From IMG/VR virus record IMGVR_UViG_3300025120_000040, positions 1 through 64,000 of that record: DNA of 64,000 nt; one strand, written 5' to 3'. Positions 1-7,708 of this stretch are shown here, piece by piece (positions within the stretch are counted from its first letter, which is position 1; every line of letters starts with the position of its first letter). The DNA comes from a virus. The notes below the pieces were generated by a model. The model ran no database searches, had not been told where the DNA came from, and saw only the letters and a program-made list of their open reading frames with translations. The position numbers and the translations under genes are program-made.

Positions 1-2
1 AT

Positions 3-1061
3 TCACTTACACCCAAAGAAACAGAGTTCTTGTTTGGACATGAAGTGTTGCACAATGTATTCGAACACATGCTTGTGAGAATCGGCGACAGAGATCCACA
101 ACTTTGGAACATAGCGGCGGACTATGCTGTGAACCAGATATTGAAAGATTCTAATATCGGTGACATGCCCAAAGGCAAGAAAGGTGAGAACAAAGGCTTC
201 CAAGACGACAAATACAAAGACTGGGCTTCAGAGAGAATATATGACGACTTGATGAAGACTGCCAAGAAGAACGGTAAGAAATTTTTAGAGAAGATGGGTG
301 AACTAATGGACGATCACCAAGAATGGGGCAAGGCCGATGGTGGTGACAGCAAAAACAACAAGGACGGCAAAGGTGGCGGAAAAGGCAAACCTGTCTACAC
401 CAAAGAAGAATTGAAGAAGATCAGAGATGAAGTAAAAGAAGCAATGGTGAGTGCGGCACAGAGCACAGGTGCTAGTAATCTACCAGGTGCCTTACAGAGA
501 CTGGTCAAGGATCTTACAGAGCCTAAGATGGACTGGAGAGAAATACTTCAACAACAGATAATGAGTACATTGAAGTCAGACTACACTTGGATGAGACCTA
601 GTAGAAAGTCATGGCACACATCTGCCATACTGCCAGGACAGAACAATGATGAGATGATTGATATATGCTTGGCTCTTGATGCATCTGGTTCAATCAGCAA
701 CGAACAATGTAAGGAGTTCCTTACAGAAGTTAAGAACATAATGGATCAATACAAGGACTTTAGAATACATCTTTGGTCATTTGATACTGCTGTGTTTAAT
801 CCAAAAGTGTTTACACCAGACAATGCAGATGAATTGCTAGACTACGAACTGGGTTCAGGTGGTGGTACAGAGTTTGAATGTAATTGGGACTACATGAAAG
901 AAGAAGGCATAGAGCCCAAGAAGTTTGTGATGTTCACAGATGGTTGGCCTTTTGAAACATGGGGTGACGAACACTACTGTGACACTATATTCTTAATCAA
1001 CAATCCATACGAGAGGAACATAGAAGCACCTTTCGGACTAACGGTGCAGTACGATGACTAG
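3..1061 (+). CDS. CobT-like metallopeptidase with VWA domain (5' end cut off)
   Basis: The reading frame is open to the left window edge, so the true start lies outside. An HEVLH zinc-binding HExxH motif lies at 39-53, followed by a helical region, a Lys/Gly-rich linker (about 300-390) and a C-terminal von Willebrand A domain whose MIDAS-type DASGS motif lies near 675-692. Zinc-peptidase plus VWA is the architecture of the DUF2201/CobT-like proteins that marine T4-like phages carry beside a CobS-like AAA ATPase; the partner is probably just upstream. By analogy with MoxR-VWA pairs it may act as a chaperone or chelatase-like remodelling factor, but the substrate is unknown. The next small ORF overlaps the stop. 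Confidence 0.8.
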   Translation, partial: SLTPKETEFLFGHEVLHNVFEHMLVRIGDRDPQLWNIAADYAVNQILKDSNIGDMPKGKKGENKGFQDDKYKDWASERIYDDLMKTAKKNGKKFLEKMGELMDDHQEWGKADGGDSKNNKDGKGGGKGKPVYTKEELKKIRDEVKEAMVSAAQSTGASNLPGALQRLVKDLTEPKMDWREILQQQIMSTLKSDYTWMRPSRKSWHTSAILPGQNNDEMIDICLALDASGSISNEQCKEFLTEVKNIMDQYKDFRIHLWSFDTAVFNPKVFTPDNADELLDYELGSGGGTEFECNWDYMKEEGIEPKKFVMFTDGWPFETWGDEHYCDTIFLINNPYERNIEAPFGLTVQYDD

Positions 1062-1173
1062 TCTACTACAGATGTTATGGGAAACTTTCAAGGACTGGTT
1101 CATGAATGAGGTGTCCATATCTATCATGTGCTTTGGATTGCTAACAATGGCACTGTGGAGTTATCTGACATGA
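1054..1173 (+). CDS. Small single-span membrane protein, 39 aa
   Basis: An ATG at 1054 overlaps the stop of the metallopeptidase gene by 8 bases. The short frame ends in a TGA at 1171-1173 that overlaps the next ATG at 1170 (ATGA). The peptide has an amphipathic start (LLQMLWETFKDWF) and then a hydrophobic stretch (VSISIMCFGLLTMALW), which suggests one membrane-spanning helix near the C-terminus. The two nested overlaps suggest translational coupling and support it being real. No function is recognised; it could be a membrane-active or anchoring microprotein. Confidence 0.55.
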   Translation: MTSLLQMLWETFKDWFMNEVSISIMCFGLLTMALWSYLT

Positions 1174-1436
1174 AGGTCAATCCCAACAACTTCTTCAAAA
1201 GAGAATTAGAGATATTACCACCACACTTCGTAAACACAGTGGTAAAGGCACACGAGGCCGATATAGAAAAAATGCGTAAATGGATCTATGAGAACTGCCA
1301 CGGTAGATATTCAATTACCAAAGATGTAATTTACCAAGGTGATACTTCGAGATCCGTTACTGTACTTGGTTTTGAAAATCCGGGTGACCTAACCCTGTTC
1401 GCATTGAGTGGTAAAGCCCAAATAAATCAAAACTAA
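1170..1436 (+). CDS. Conserved phage protein of unknown function, 88 aa
   Basis: I chose the ATG at 1170, which forms an ATGA overlap with the stop of the 39-residue ORF, over upstream TTG codons in the same frame. The protein has a helical N-terminal half (LPPHFVNTVVKAHEADIEKMRKWI) followed by a compact half rich in predicted strands (GRYSITKDVIYQ, SVTVLGFENPGDLTLFAL). The composition looks like a small soluble cytoplasmic protein. I do not recognise a catalytic motif. It is the last gene before the promoter-bearing gap at 1437-1509. Confidence 0.65.
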   Translation: MKVNPNNFFKRELEILPPHFVNTVVKAHEADIEKMRKWIYENCHGRYSITKDVIYQGDTSRSVTVLGFENPGDLTLFALSGKAQINQN

Positions 1437-1439
1437 CTG

Positions 1440-1468
1440 TTGCACTCCATAACTAATTTTAGTATAAT
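1440..1468 (+). promoter_or_regulatory. Sigma70-type promoter
   Basis: TTGCAC (1440-1445), a 17-base spacer and a perfect TATAAT (1463-1468) match the host vegetative promoter consensus. It reads towards the gene at 1510, which has AGGAG at 1496-1500. No TATAAATA late octamer is present, so these genes are probably transcribed early by host polymerase. Inferred from sequence only. Confidence 0.65.
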
Positions 1469-1509
1469 ATACGTATATTAATACCAATTGCAATTAGGAG
1501 AAATAACAA

Positions 1510-1839
1510 ATGGCAACAAAAAAGAAAAACTTAAAAAAGTCTGCCAAGACTGCTAAGGCACCTACAGGAACAGCGACGGCTCAACCTCAGGCGGCACCAG
1601 CAGGGCAACAGGCTCCACAACAGGATCCGACTGCTTTATCGATAGGCGACTTGAAGAATCTTTCTACTATACTTGATGTAGCATCTACAAGAGGTGCATT
1701 CAAGGCCAATGAGATGGCAGGTGTAGGATTCTTATATAACAAACTACAGGCGTTCTTGGCCAAAGTGGCACCAGAACAAACACCTGAAGGAACAGCAGGA
1801 GCACCGGCAACGGCACCAGCGACTGCAGGAGGAAAATAA
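1510..1839 (+). CDS. Phage protein of unknown function with Lys and Ala/Gln/Pro-rich ends, 109 aa
   Basis: A good ribosome site (AGGAG, 1496-1500) precedes the ATG. The first 15 residues are lysine-rich (KKKNLKK), followed by an Ala/Pro/Gln/Thr linker of about 30 residues. A folded helical core spans about residues 43-87 (SIGDLKNLSTILDVASTRGAFKAN...FLYNKLQAFLAKV), and the tail is Ala/Pro/Gly-rich. Disordered ends around a short helical core suggest an adaptor or nucleic-acid-associated protein. The family appears to recur in T4-like marine phages without an assigned role. It sits first behind a sigma70-like promoter and one base upstream of the next gene. Confidence 0.7.
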   Translation: MATKKKNLKKSAKTAKAPTGTATAQPQAAPAGQQAPQQDPTALSIGDLKNLSTILDVASTRGAFKANEMAGVGFLYNKLQAFLAKVAPEQTPEGTAGAPATAPATAGGK

Positions 1840-1840
1840 A

Positions 1841-2389
1841 ATGGCAACACTAATGAACGTTAACGACCAAGCCATGCCAATGGGTGCAGACTCAGGAGCA
1901 GGTGAGGGAGCGACTGGTCCAAAGAGACACTTCAAACATATTGGAGAACTTGTAGACGGTGGAGCAAAGGTAGTAATCATGTACCGAACTGTACCTGGTG
2001 AGCCCAACAACTGTCTAGTAGTAGGAACAAAATTCTTACCGGACTTATATCACAACTCATTAATGAAGGCTGTGGAATCAGCAGGTGGACAAGACGCTGA
2101 CGAGTTTGCGGATTTTGCCAGCAGACAAACATTCCCAGACGGAACTAATATGTTGGCCATGATGCACAACGACAACTTTATCAAGAAGTTCAAGACCAAT
2201 GAGATCATGGTCACTTTTGGCAACACTGCCGATGGAAGAATACTTCTTAACAAGTTGAACGAGATGGTTGCGAAGGATAAAGGCATATCTGTGAAAGATA
2301 TGGCCAAGGATCCAGAAGCACCGGAACCAGCACCAGTCAAGAAGACTACCAAGAAAGCGGATGCCAAAAAGACAACCGCCAAAGAATAG
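1841..2389 (+). CDS. Conserved marine-phage protein of unknown function, 182 aa
   Basis: It starts directly after the preceding stop (spacing of 1). The first 25 residues are Gly/Ala/Met-rich and probably disordered. A globular core follows at about residues 28-150 (RHFKHIGELVDGGAKVVIMYRTVPGEP...), and the C-terminal 25 residues are Lys/Ala/Thr/Pro-rich (KKTTKKADAKKTTAKE), resembling histone-like tails. No enzymatic motif was found. Both this and the upstream neighbour combine a basic low-complexity end with a folded core, suggesting related nucleic-acid-binding or assembly roles; this is inference. Its 3' end overlaps the next gene by 29 bases. Confidence 0.7.
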   Translation: MATLMNVNDQAMPMGADSGAGEGATGPKRHFKHIGELVDGGAKVVIMYRTVPGEPNNCLVVGTKFLPDLYHNSLMKAVESAGGQDADEFADFASRQTFPDGTNMLAMMHNDNFIKKFKTNEIMVTFGNTADGRILLNKLNEMVAKDKGISVKDMAKDPEAPEPAPVKKTTKKADAKKTTAKE

Positions 2390-2705
2390 CACTTGGGTAC
2401 AGTTGACGAAGGATTTCGTCAAGGAATGGCCGGAGGTTCTAGAGGGATTACACTTCCAGAACATGCCGGTCAAGTACCTAATGTATATCAATATCATACT
2501 AAAAAACAATCTCACTATACACTACGACATAGCCAAAGAGTTAAAAACGAAGAAGCAAGATACTATTGCTAGATTCTTAAAAAAAACGATAGAGCAAAAC
2601 TATATGAAAATAAAAAGTGTGGATATGAAGTTTAACATACCTGCTTTGAAAAGAGATATGGAATCTCGGACTTCTTTGATTATGGCTAAAACTTTTAAGA
2701 AATAG
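2361..2705 (+). CDS. Hypothetical helical protein, 114 aa
   Basis: The ATG at 2361 lies inside the 3' end of the preceding gene. Recognisably folded sequence begins about residue 10 (STWVQLTKDFVKEWPEVLEGL). The protein is basic and mostly helical, ending in a Lys-rich tail. No family is recognised. It is the last plus-strand gene of this block; its stop at 2703-2705 overlaps by 11 bases the 3' end of the oppositely oriented accessory operon, so the two operons converge with no room for a spacer terminator. Confidence 0.65.
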   Translation: MPKRQPPKNSTWVQLTKDFVKEWPEVLEGLHFQNMPVKYLMYINIILKNNLTIHYDIAKELKTKKQDTIARFLKKTIEQNYMKIKSVDMKFNIPALKRDMESRTSLIMAKTFKK

Positions 2706-3993
2706 AATTGAACTTTTCTTTCAACCATTCTAATTCATAAGACAGCATTAAGGCTTCTTTATCACCATTCACTTCTTTGTAGTATTCTACGGCATCGAGA
2801 GCACCTCTTTGTACCAGCAGTGCATATCGACCTTTACCAAGTTCACACCATTTCTTCAGTCTAAATTGAGATTGGACGGTTGGTTTCATCTCACACAATT
2901 TGAGTACTTCTCTAAATGCTACACGCCAACTTATCTCAGGTGACTGATTGAAATGACTTGTTCCACACAACTGAGGTACTACTGTGTGTGGTTGCGATAG
3001 TGTGAAATCTAAATTAGGATGTATTGTGGACAAGCAAAGACGTTTGTTGTACAATATCACCGCCCTGTGTCCGTACTCTAAACCGGTCACTGGATTTTTA
3101 GCATGGAAAATATAATGACAGGCTTCTCGCAGTCTATCAGGTTGAAAAGTGAAGTCAAACTTATCATCTAATTCTATTGTGGGGAATACTGCAAAGAAAT
3201 AATCTGTATCACTCATAGCGGCCGCAGTGTGGTACGCCTGTGTCCTTCCTTTGACTCCTTGTATTCTTTTGGCCCTAGGATATTTCTCTTTTAACACTTG
3301 CCAATACTTTTCAGCACTTGGTTCATCGTAAGACAGGAACACTATGTCCATGAGTTTTGTTTCGTAATCATAGTCAAAATGTACATGCCTATCAAAATCA
3401 TATAACTGTTTGATGCTTCTACCACTCGGTACTAGTATGATATCTTTTGTTTTACCCCAAGTATACATCTTCTCGTCTTCCCAGAAACTAGGATAAAAAT
3501 TAGGTTTGTCCACATCACAGTGTCGATTGGTCATCCATGTGTAAAATTCAGTGCCCGTGTTGTACGCATTCACTGGATCGGAAAGTTTGAACGTGGTGGT
3601 AGACAGAGGGCGTTGGAACAAAGTTGGATGAGCATGGAAGTTGATATCTTTGAAATCACGCAGGAACTTGAGGCCATGCATCTGTTTTTTGAATTCCTTT
3701 GTTGGGATCAACATCACATTGCCTTCTTGATTTAGTCCTCCCATGGGGTGCGTGGTGTACCAAACGTGAAGTTGATCACGCTCGTGCTGTTCAGGTATGT
3801 AATCTACATCAATTGTTTTTAAATCAACAAAGTTGGCAAAGAACCAGAAGTACTCTGTTTCAATATCATCCACAACTGCTTTTAGAATATCAAGGTAACT
3901 GCCAACAAATGGTACGACCCTGGTGTTCACCAGCGGTGACTCCATGTGCTTCACATGTTGGAATCTAACCTGTATACTGTCGAATCCAGTCAT
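2695..3993 (-). CDS. Glycosyltransferase-like protein with two tandem GT-A-type modules
   Basis: 432 residues. The C-terminal half (from about residue 216, IVFLSYDEPSAEKYW...) aligns by eye with the 298-residue protein at 15000-15896: 'D-I/F-V-F/Y-[IL]-S-[YF]-x-E-P', then a basic 'P-[WR]-AKR-[IV]-x-GV' and 'A...AAx...TD[YF]F'. The N-terminal half shows a weaker copy (VVDDIETEYFWFFANFVDL), suggesting a duplicated module. The second module has FPTIELD where the homologue has the DGD metal motif, so it may be catalytically altered. Role inferred: sugar transfer or glycan recognition in the surface-modification operon. It is the last gene of that operon and overlaps the upstream epimerase gene by 29 bases. 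Confidence 0.55.
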   Translation of the reverse strand: MTGFDSIQVRFQHVKHMESPLVNTRVVPFVGSYLDILKAVVDDIETEYFWFFANFVDLKTIDVDYIPEQHERDQLHVWYTTHPMGGLNQEGNVMLIPTKEFKKQMHGLKFLRDFKDINFHAHPTLFQRPLSTTTFKLSDPVNAYNTGTEFYTWMTNRHCDVDKPNFYPSFWEDEKMYTWGKTKDIILVPSGRSIKQLYDFDRHVHFDYDYETKLMDIVFLSYDEPSAEKYWQVLKEKYPRAKRIQGVKGRTQAYHTAAAMSDTDYFFAVFPTIELDDKFDFTFQPDRLREACHYIFHAKNPVTGLEYGHRAVILYNKRLCLSTIHPNLDFTLSQPHTVVPQLCGTSHFNQSPEISWRVAFREVLKLCEMKPTVQSQFRLKKWCELGKGRYALLVQRGALDAVEYYKEVNGDKEALMLSYELEWLKEKFNSIS

Positions 3994-4918
3994 AGTAATT
4001 TTCCAATCCTTGCCTCAGCGAGAACTCTGGTTCATACTCTAAGAGATCCCGTGCCCTACTGATGTCCAGTGTTCCTCTCATTGGATACAATTTGTGCATT
4101 CCTATGTCCACTATATCAGAATCACTTCCTGTGATATCTACTATTGTCTCGGCCAGCGTCCTTAGGCTGGTTGCGTTACCCGCCGTGATGTTGAAACTGG
4201 TATTGGCAACTTCTGAACTTGCGGCCTTTATGATACCATATGCGGCATCCTGCCTGTAAGTGAAGTCAACTTTGTTCTCACCATTGTGCAATTCTATTGT
4301 TTGATTGTTCATTGCCTTCGCAAAAAACTTAGATACCACCCTGTCTGGAAGATCTCCAGGTCCGTACACCCCACTGGGTCTTACTATTGTGTAATTCAGT
4401 CCATCTCTTTTGGCGAAAAGTTTTGTTAACCTCTCACCTGTAAGTTTTGCCTCGCCATATATGTTCTGCGGCTTCGTGCTTGAATCTTCCTTTGTTCCGT
4501 CTACGAAATCACCGTACACCATGCTACTGCTGATGTATACAAATTTCTTTGTGTCAAATTCAGCGGCATGCCACAGTAGGTTGGTCGTTGTTCCGATCAC
4601 CTTTGGTATACCTTCGATCGGATCTTGATCTACAATCTTGGCCCTGGGATATGTGGCCAAGTGTATCACGATATCGGGACGTGTAGAAAATGCTTTCAGG
4701 CATACCAGTCTATCGAGTACGTCGCCTTTGATCACATTGACGTTGTTTTGTGACCAGTTGCGTGTTCTCCATGCGATAAGTTTGTTCAACTCTACCTTTG
4801 TCAGTATGTCATAGGTGTCCTCATTGTCTACACATGTGATCCTGTGTCCATCATTGGAAAGTTTTTCAATTATTTTGGATCCTATGAATCCAAGTCCGCC
4901 TGTTATTAGATATTTCAT
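3965..4918 (-). CDS. NAD(P)-dependent nucleotide-sugar epimerase/dehydratase (extended SDR)
   Basis: 317 residues, normal for the GalE-like extended SDR family. The N-terminus carries the Rossmann motif GGLGFIG (residues 7-13) followed by a typical acidic CVDNED. The catalytic region has the SSSMVYG serine segment and a YGEAK (YxxxK) pair. RPSGVYGPGD is the usual substrate-side motif. The family converts nucleotide-activated sugars (C4 epimerisation or 4,6-dehydration/reduction), acting in the cytoplasm on precursors for glycan or O-antigen synthesis. It overlaps the carbamoyltransferase gene by 4 bases (ATGA), suggesting a sugar that is epimerised and then carbamoylated. The exact substrate cannot be read from sequence. 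Confidence 0.85.
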   Translation of the reverse strand: MKYLITGGLGFIGSKIIEKLSNDGHRITCVDNEDTYDILTKVELNKLIAWRTRNWSQNNVNVIKGDVLDRLVCLKAFSTRPDIVIHLATYPRAKIVDQDPIEGIPKVIGTTTNLLWHAAEFDTKKFVYISSSMVYGDFVDGTKEDSSTKPQNIYGEAKLTGERLTKLFAKRDGLNYTIVRPSGVYGPGDLPDRVVSKFFAKAMNNQTIELHNGENKVDFTYRQDAAYGIIKAASSEVANTSFNITAGNATSLRTLAETIVDITGSDSDIVDIGMHKLYPMRGTLDISRARDLLEYEPEFSLRQGLENYYDWIRQYTG

Positions 4919-6387
4919 CCTAGAACTTTTACCCCGTATTTGTTGGTAAACGCTTTACCGTCTTCTCTATCGTTTACGATCGGTTGTCCTTTTATGTTCA
5001 GACTGGTGTTCAAAAGTATCGGGCAACCCGTCTGTTTTTTCCATTCCGTTAACAAAGCATGAAACCCTGGATTATCCGTCTTACGCACCGTTTGAACCCT
5101 AGAAGTGTGATCATGATGTATTATGGCAGGGAAGTCTTTACCAGCAGTACACGCCGCTGTAAATTGCATATAAGGGGTGTTTTGAACTGCTTTAGGCAGG
5201 GTGAAATACTCGTGTACATCCTCTTCCAATATGGCCGGAGCGAACGGTCTGAACTTCTGTCTTTTCTTTATTGAGTTTACCAAATCCTTGATGTCCTCAC
5301 CCCTGGGGTCTGCCAACAGTGATCTATTACCAAGTGCCCTAGGGCCAAACTCCGCCCTGCCACTTGCCACTCCCACCATCTTGTTTTCCTTCAATTCTTT
5401 TATCAGACTGTCCACAGGGTATTCACCATCTATGTTGTGTCCAAGGAATGGGTGTTCCCACTTGAGGTGTCTCTTGTGGTGTGCGGCTATGCAACCCAGG
5501 CTAGATCCCGAATCTCCAGGGTTGGGTATTATCCATATGTTGTCAAACAATCCTAGATTCGCAAGTGTTCTGTTTGCGGCACAGTTCAACGCTACTCCGC
5601 CAGCGTATACTAGATTCTTACTGCCATACTTGGATGCCCTCAGGAAGAGGTCTGCAAGTATTTCCTCCGTGACTGCCTGTATGCTCGCGGCAATGTCCAT
5701 AACATCTGCTTCTGGATGCCAGTCTTTCAATCCTCTGTGTAAATTCTTCTTAAGTTTGAACGGTGACTGATAAACGAAGTCATCGTATATCTGTTGTTTG
5801 TACTTTGGTGTGCCATATGCGGCCATGCCCATCAGGATGTATTCCTCTTCTGCAGGTTTCAGTCCACAACGGTGTGTGAATGCAGAATATAATATGCCCA
5901 CCGAGTGTGGATAGTTGATTGTTTCTTTCCTCTCGATCCAAATTTTATCAGCAGTGGATATGCTGACTGTCTCCCATTCGCCTATCGCATCAACTGTTAG
6001 AATAGTTGCACCTTCGTCTTTGAACGGCGACGTGAAATATCCTGCCGCGGCGTGTGAGTCATGATGTTTAACATACTCGTCGATTTTGATGTTGAACATA
6101 TCCAAATGCCACTGTGGCATCTCTGTATAACTTAATGCTGTCCCCCACTGTCCTGCATACAGTTGTCTCGTTTTCTTTAACAGAGGCTTCTCATAGTAAA
6201 CGACTTTGTCGAATGGTCCGAATGTGTTTGCTTCATTTACTATTGCCCAATTTAAGTAATGATCATTTTTAACTTTTGAATAACGTTCCGAGTGTGCGGC
6301 CCATAATATCTCACCTATGCCTGAACTGTAATCAACAACACTCATAGAAGCATCATGATTCATACAGTTTATTCCTAATATTTTCAT
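4915..6387 (-). CDS. O-carbamoyltransferase, NodU/CmcH family
   Basis: 490 residues, shorter than the usual 550-620 of the family. The N-terminal Kae1-like half begins with GINCMNHDAS and carries HHDSHAAAGY and GGVALNC metal/ATP-site motifs. The C-terminal YrdC-like half carries GRAEFGPRALGNRS and RFRPFAPAI, diagnostic of the family. Family members transfer a carbamoyl group from carbamoyl phosphate, through carbamoyl-adenylate, to a sugar or other hydroxyl. Here the acceptor is probably a glycan made with the neighbouring epimerase. Both key halves appear intact; the shorter length seems to come from trimmed loops. ATGA overlaps on both sides. Confidence 0.9.
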   Translation of the reverse strand: MKILGINCMNHDASMSVVDYSSGIGEILWAAHSERYSKVKNDHYLNWAIVNEANTFGPFDKVVYYEKPLLKKTRQLYAGQWGTALSYTEMPQWHLDMFNIKIDEYVKHHDSHAAAGYFTSPFKDEGATILTVDAIGEWETVSISTADKIWIERKETINYPHSVGILYSAFTHRCGLKPAEEEYILMGMAAYGTPKYKQQIYDDFVYQSPFKLKKNLHRGLKDWHPEADVMDIAASIQAVTEEILADLFLRASKYGSKNLVYAGGVALNCAANRTLANLGLFDNIWIIPNPGDSGSSLGCIAAHHKRHLKWEHPFLGHNIDGEYPVDSLIKELKENKMVGVASGRAEFGPRALGNRSLLADPRGEDIKDLVNSIKKRQKFRPFAPAILEEDVHEYFTLPKAVQNTPYMQFTAACTAGKDFPAIIHHDHTSRVQTVRKTDNPGFHALLTEWKKQTGCPILLNTSLNIKGQPIVNDREDGKAFTNKYGVKVLG

Positions 6388-6821
6388 TTACTATGTGGTC
6401 CTATGTTGCCGTGCTTTTCTAATATATCCTGCTTGATCAAGAACGCCCACATTGTTGCTTCCATGTGTCCCACTTTGAAATCGTAGTGTGTTGGTTCTAC
6501 AAACATTTTGTTTGTGTCCTCGAATCTACCTTCTTTGATCGTGTCCATCCATACTGTGTAATCTGCATCAAATTCTGTTCTTGTTTGATCTGTCGGACAA
6601 ATAAAATCTGCTATCACGACTCTATTTTTATCAATGGCTTCCTCCGCAAATGACCACATCCTCAACGACTGCCTCTTTCTACCTTCGGGTGAAAAGTCCC
6701 AATCGTCTGCTTCCTTCCTAACTTCATCTGCATTCAACCATACAGCATTGAACATAGGCACCAGTAATTTTGCCAAAGTTGTCTTACCTGATCCAGGCAA
6801 ACCCATTATCAGTATCTTCAT
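6384..6821 (-). CDS. Small P-loop kinase, adenylylsulfate-kinase-like
   Basis: 145 residues. Walker A is GLPGSGKT at residues 8-15. WLNADEVRKEADDWDFSPEGRKRQSLRM resembles the substrate-binding segment of CysC/APS-kinase-like proteins, and VVIADFICPTDQTR resembles the following strand. It is shorter than bacterial CysC (about 200), and the late part after residue 90 is atypical. It may phosphorylate APS or another small molecule; the true substrate is uncertain. It lies between the carbamoyltransferase and the outer-membrane-like gene with 4-base ATGA overlaps on both sides, so it is co-translated with the glycan genes. Confidence 0.7.
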   Translation of the reverse strand: MKILIMGLPGSGKTTLAKLLVPMFNAVWLNADEVRKEADDWDFSPEGRKRQSLRMWSFAEEAIDKNRVVIADFICPTDQTRTEFDADYTVWMDTIKEGRFEDTNKMFVEPTHYDFKVGHMEATMWAFLIKQDILEKHGNIGPHSK

Positions 6822-7153
6822 CTACCTATCTCCCATCCTATTACCACACCGTAATTCTCTTTGCCGTTGTGCTTTTCGTATGCTGGGGAAATAAACAATC
6901 CTCCTGCTTTGTATCTGATCATTGGAAGTATGTCATTTGATTTGTAACCTGTCACAAGTCCTAATTCAATGTTCCAAAACTCATCTAATTCAAACTCCTT
7001 GCCAACATATGCACTAATCCTGTCCTCAGAATTGTAATACACCCCTGCAATCGAATTATCCACTGTGCATCTTGCGTGTGGGTGTATGTTGTTGTAGTCC
7101 GCTTCTAGGCCCACATGCATGGACAGTGCCAAAAATAATCCTAAACAATTCAT
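6818..7153 (-). CDS. Small secreted, outer-membrane-like beta protein
   Basis: I chose the ATG at 7153 because it forms an ATGA overlap with the upstream acetyltransferase stop; the same frame is open further upstream without a better start. The 111-residue product begins with a short hydrophobic signal-like segment (NCLGLFLALSMHVGLEA). The rest alternates hydrophobic and polar residues in strand-like blocks (SIAGVYYNSEDRISAYVG, NIELGLVTGY, GGLFISPAYE, YGVVIGWEIG), as in small beta-barrels. It could be exported to the infected cell's outer membrane, for example to alter receptor access, but that is inference. Similar small proteins are known from marine T4-like phages with no assigned function. 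Confidence 0.6.
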   Translation of the reverse strand: MNCLGLFLALSMHVGLEADYNNIHPHARCTVDNSIAGVYYNSEDRISAYVGKEFELDEFWNIELGLVTGYKSNDILPMIRYKAGGLFISPAYEKHNGKENYGVVIGWEIGR

Positions 7154-7707
7154 CTTATGCTGAACCATCCCTTCGCCCTGTCTCTGAACTTCTCCCATTC
7201 ACTCAACTCTATATCATATTCAAAATTTTGTGTGGTTAAATTAACCTGCACTTCCTTGGCTCCGTTCTTTAGATGGAACTTTCTTGCCATGTCTGTGAGC
7301 GGACTCAGTGTTACTAGCCTGTTGAGATGATTGCTTTCTTTGATCATCTTGTACACTTCGTTGACCATGTGCTTACCGCCGCCTTTCTTCTTGGCCCACA
7401 CCGTGTAGGCTATTGCCACGCTACCCTGTACGCCTGCCCTGTGTACTGCCTGCATGGCGGCATCTTTGCTTAACTTGTCCATATCCTCAACACTCTCCGG
7501 TATACCGTGTGTGAATGCGAAACACATAACGGCCGCTATATCGCCCTCTTCGTCCTTGATTCCGTATATCTTCCTGCCGTACGCCTGCCTGAATTCCAGA
7601 CTCAGTTCCGGCCTCACAGGATCTTCCGTCACATCTATGAACGGCAGTTCCATCAGTTCGAACTTAGGTTTCTTTTCCAGAACCTGTTTAATTTTTGCCA
7701 GTACCAT
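7150..7707 (-). CDS. GNAT-family acetyltransferase-like protein
   Basis: 185 residues. The central region has a strand (VAIAYTVWA) followed by KKKGGGKHMVNEVYKMI, resembling the acetyl-CoA pyrophosphate-binding motif A (R/QxxGxG/A) of GNAT enzymes. It is followed by the C-terminal SPLTDMARKFHLKNGA segment typical of GNAT motif B. The expected reaction is transfer of an acetyl group from acetyl-CoA to an amine or hydroxyl. The substrate is unknown; in this operon an amino-sugar or a peptide made by the radical SAM group are both possible. It begins just upstream of the 34-residue ORF's stop and ends in an ATGA overlap. Confidence 0.65.
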   Translation of the reverse strand: MVLAKIKQVLEKKPKFELMELPFIDVTEDPVRPELSLEFRQAYGRKIYGIKDEEGDIAAVMCFAFTHGIPESVEDMDKLSKDAAMQAVHRAGVQGSVAIAYTVWAKKKGGGKHMVNEVYKMIKESNHLNRLVTLSPLTDMARKFHLKNGAKEVQVNLTTQNFEYDIELSEWEKFRDRAKGWFSIR

Positions 7708-7708
7708 T

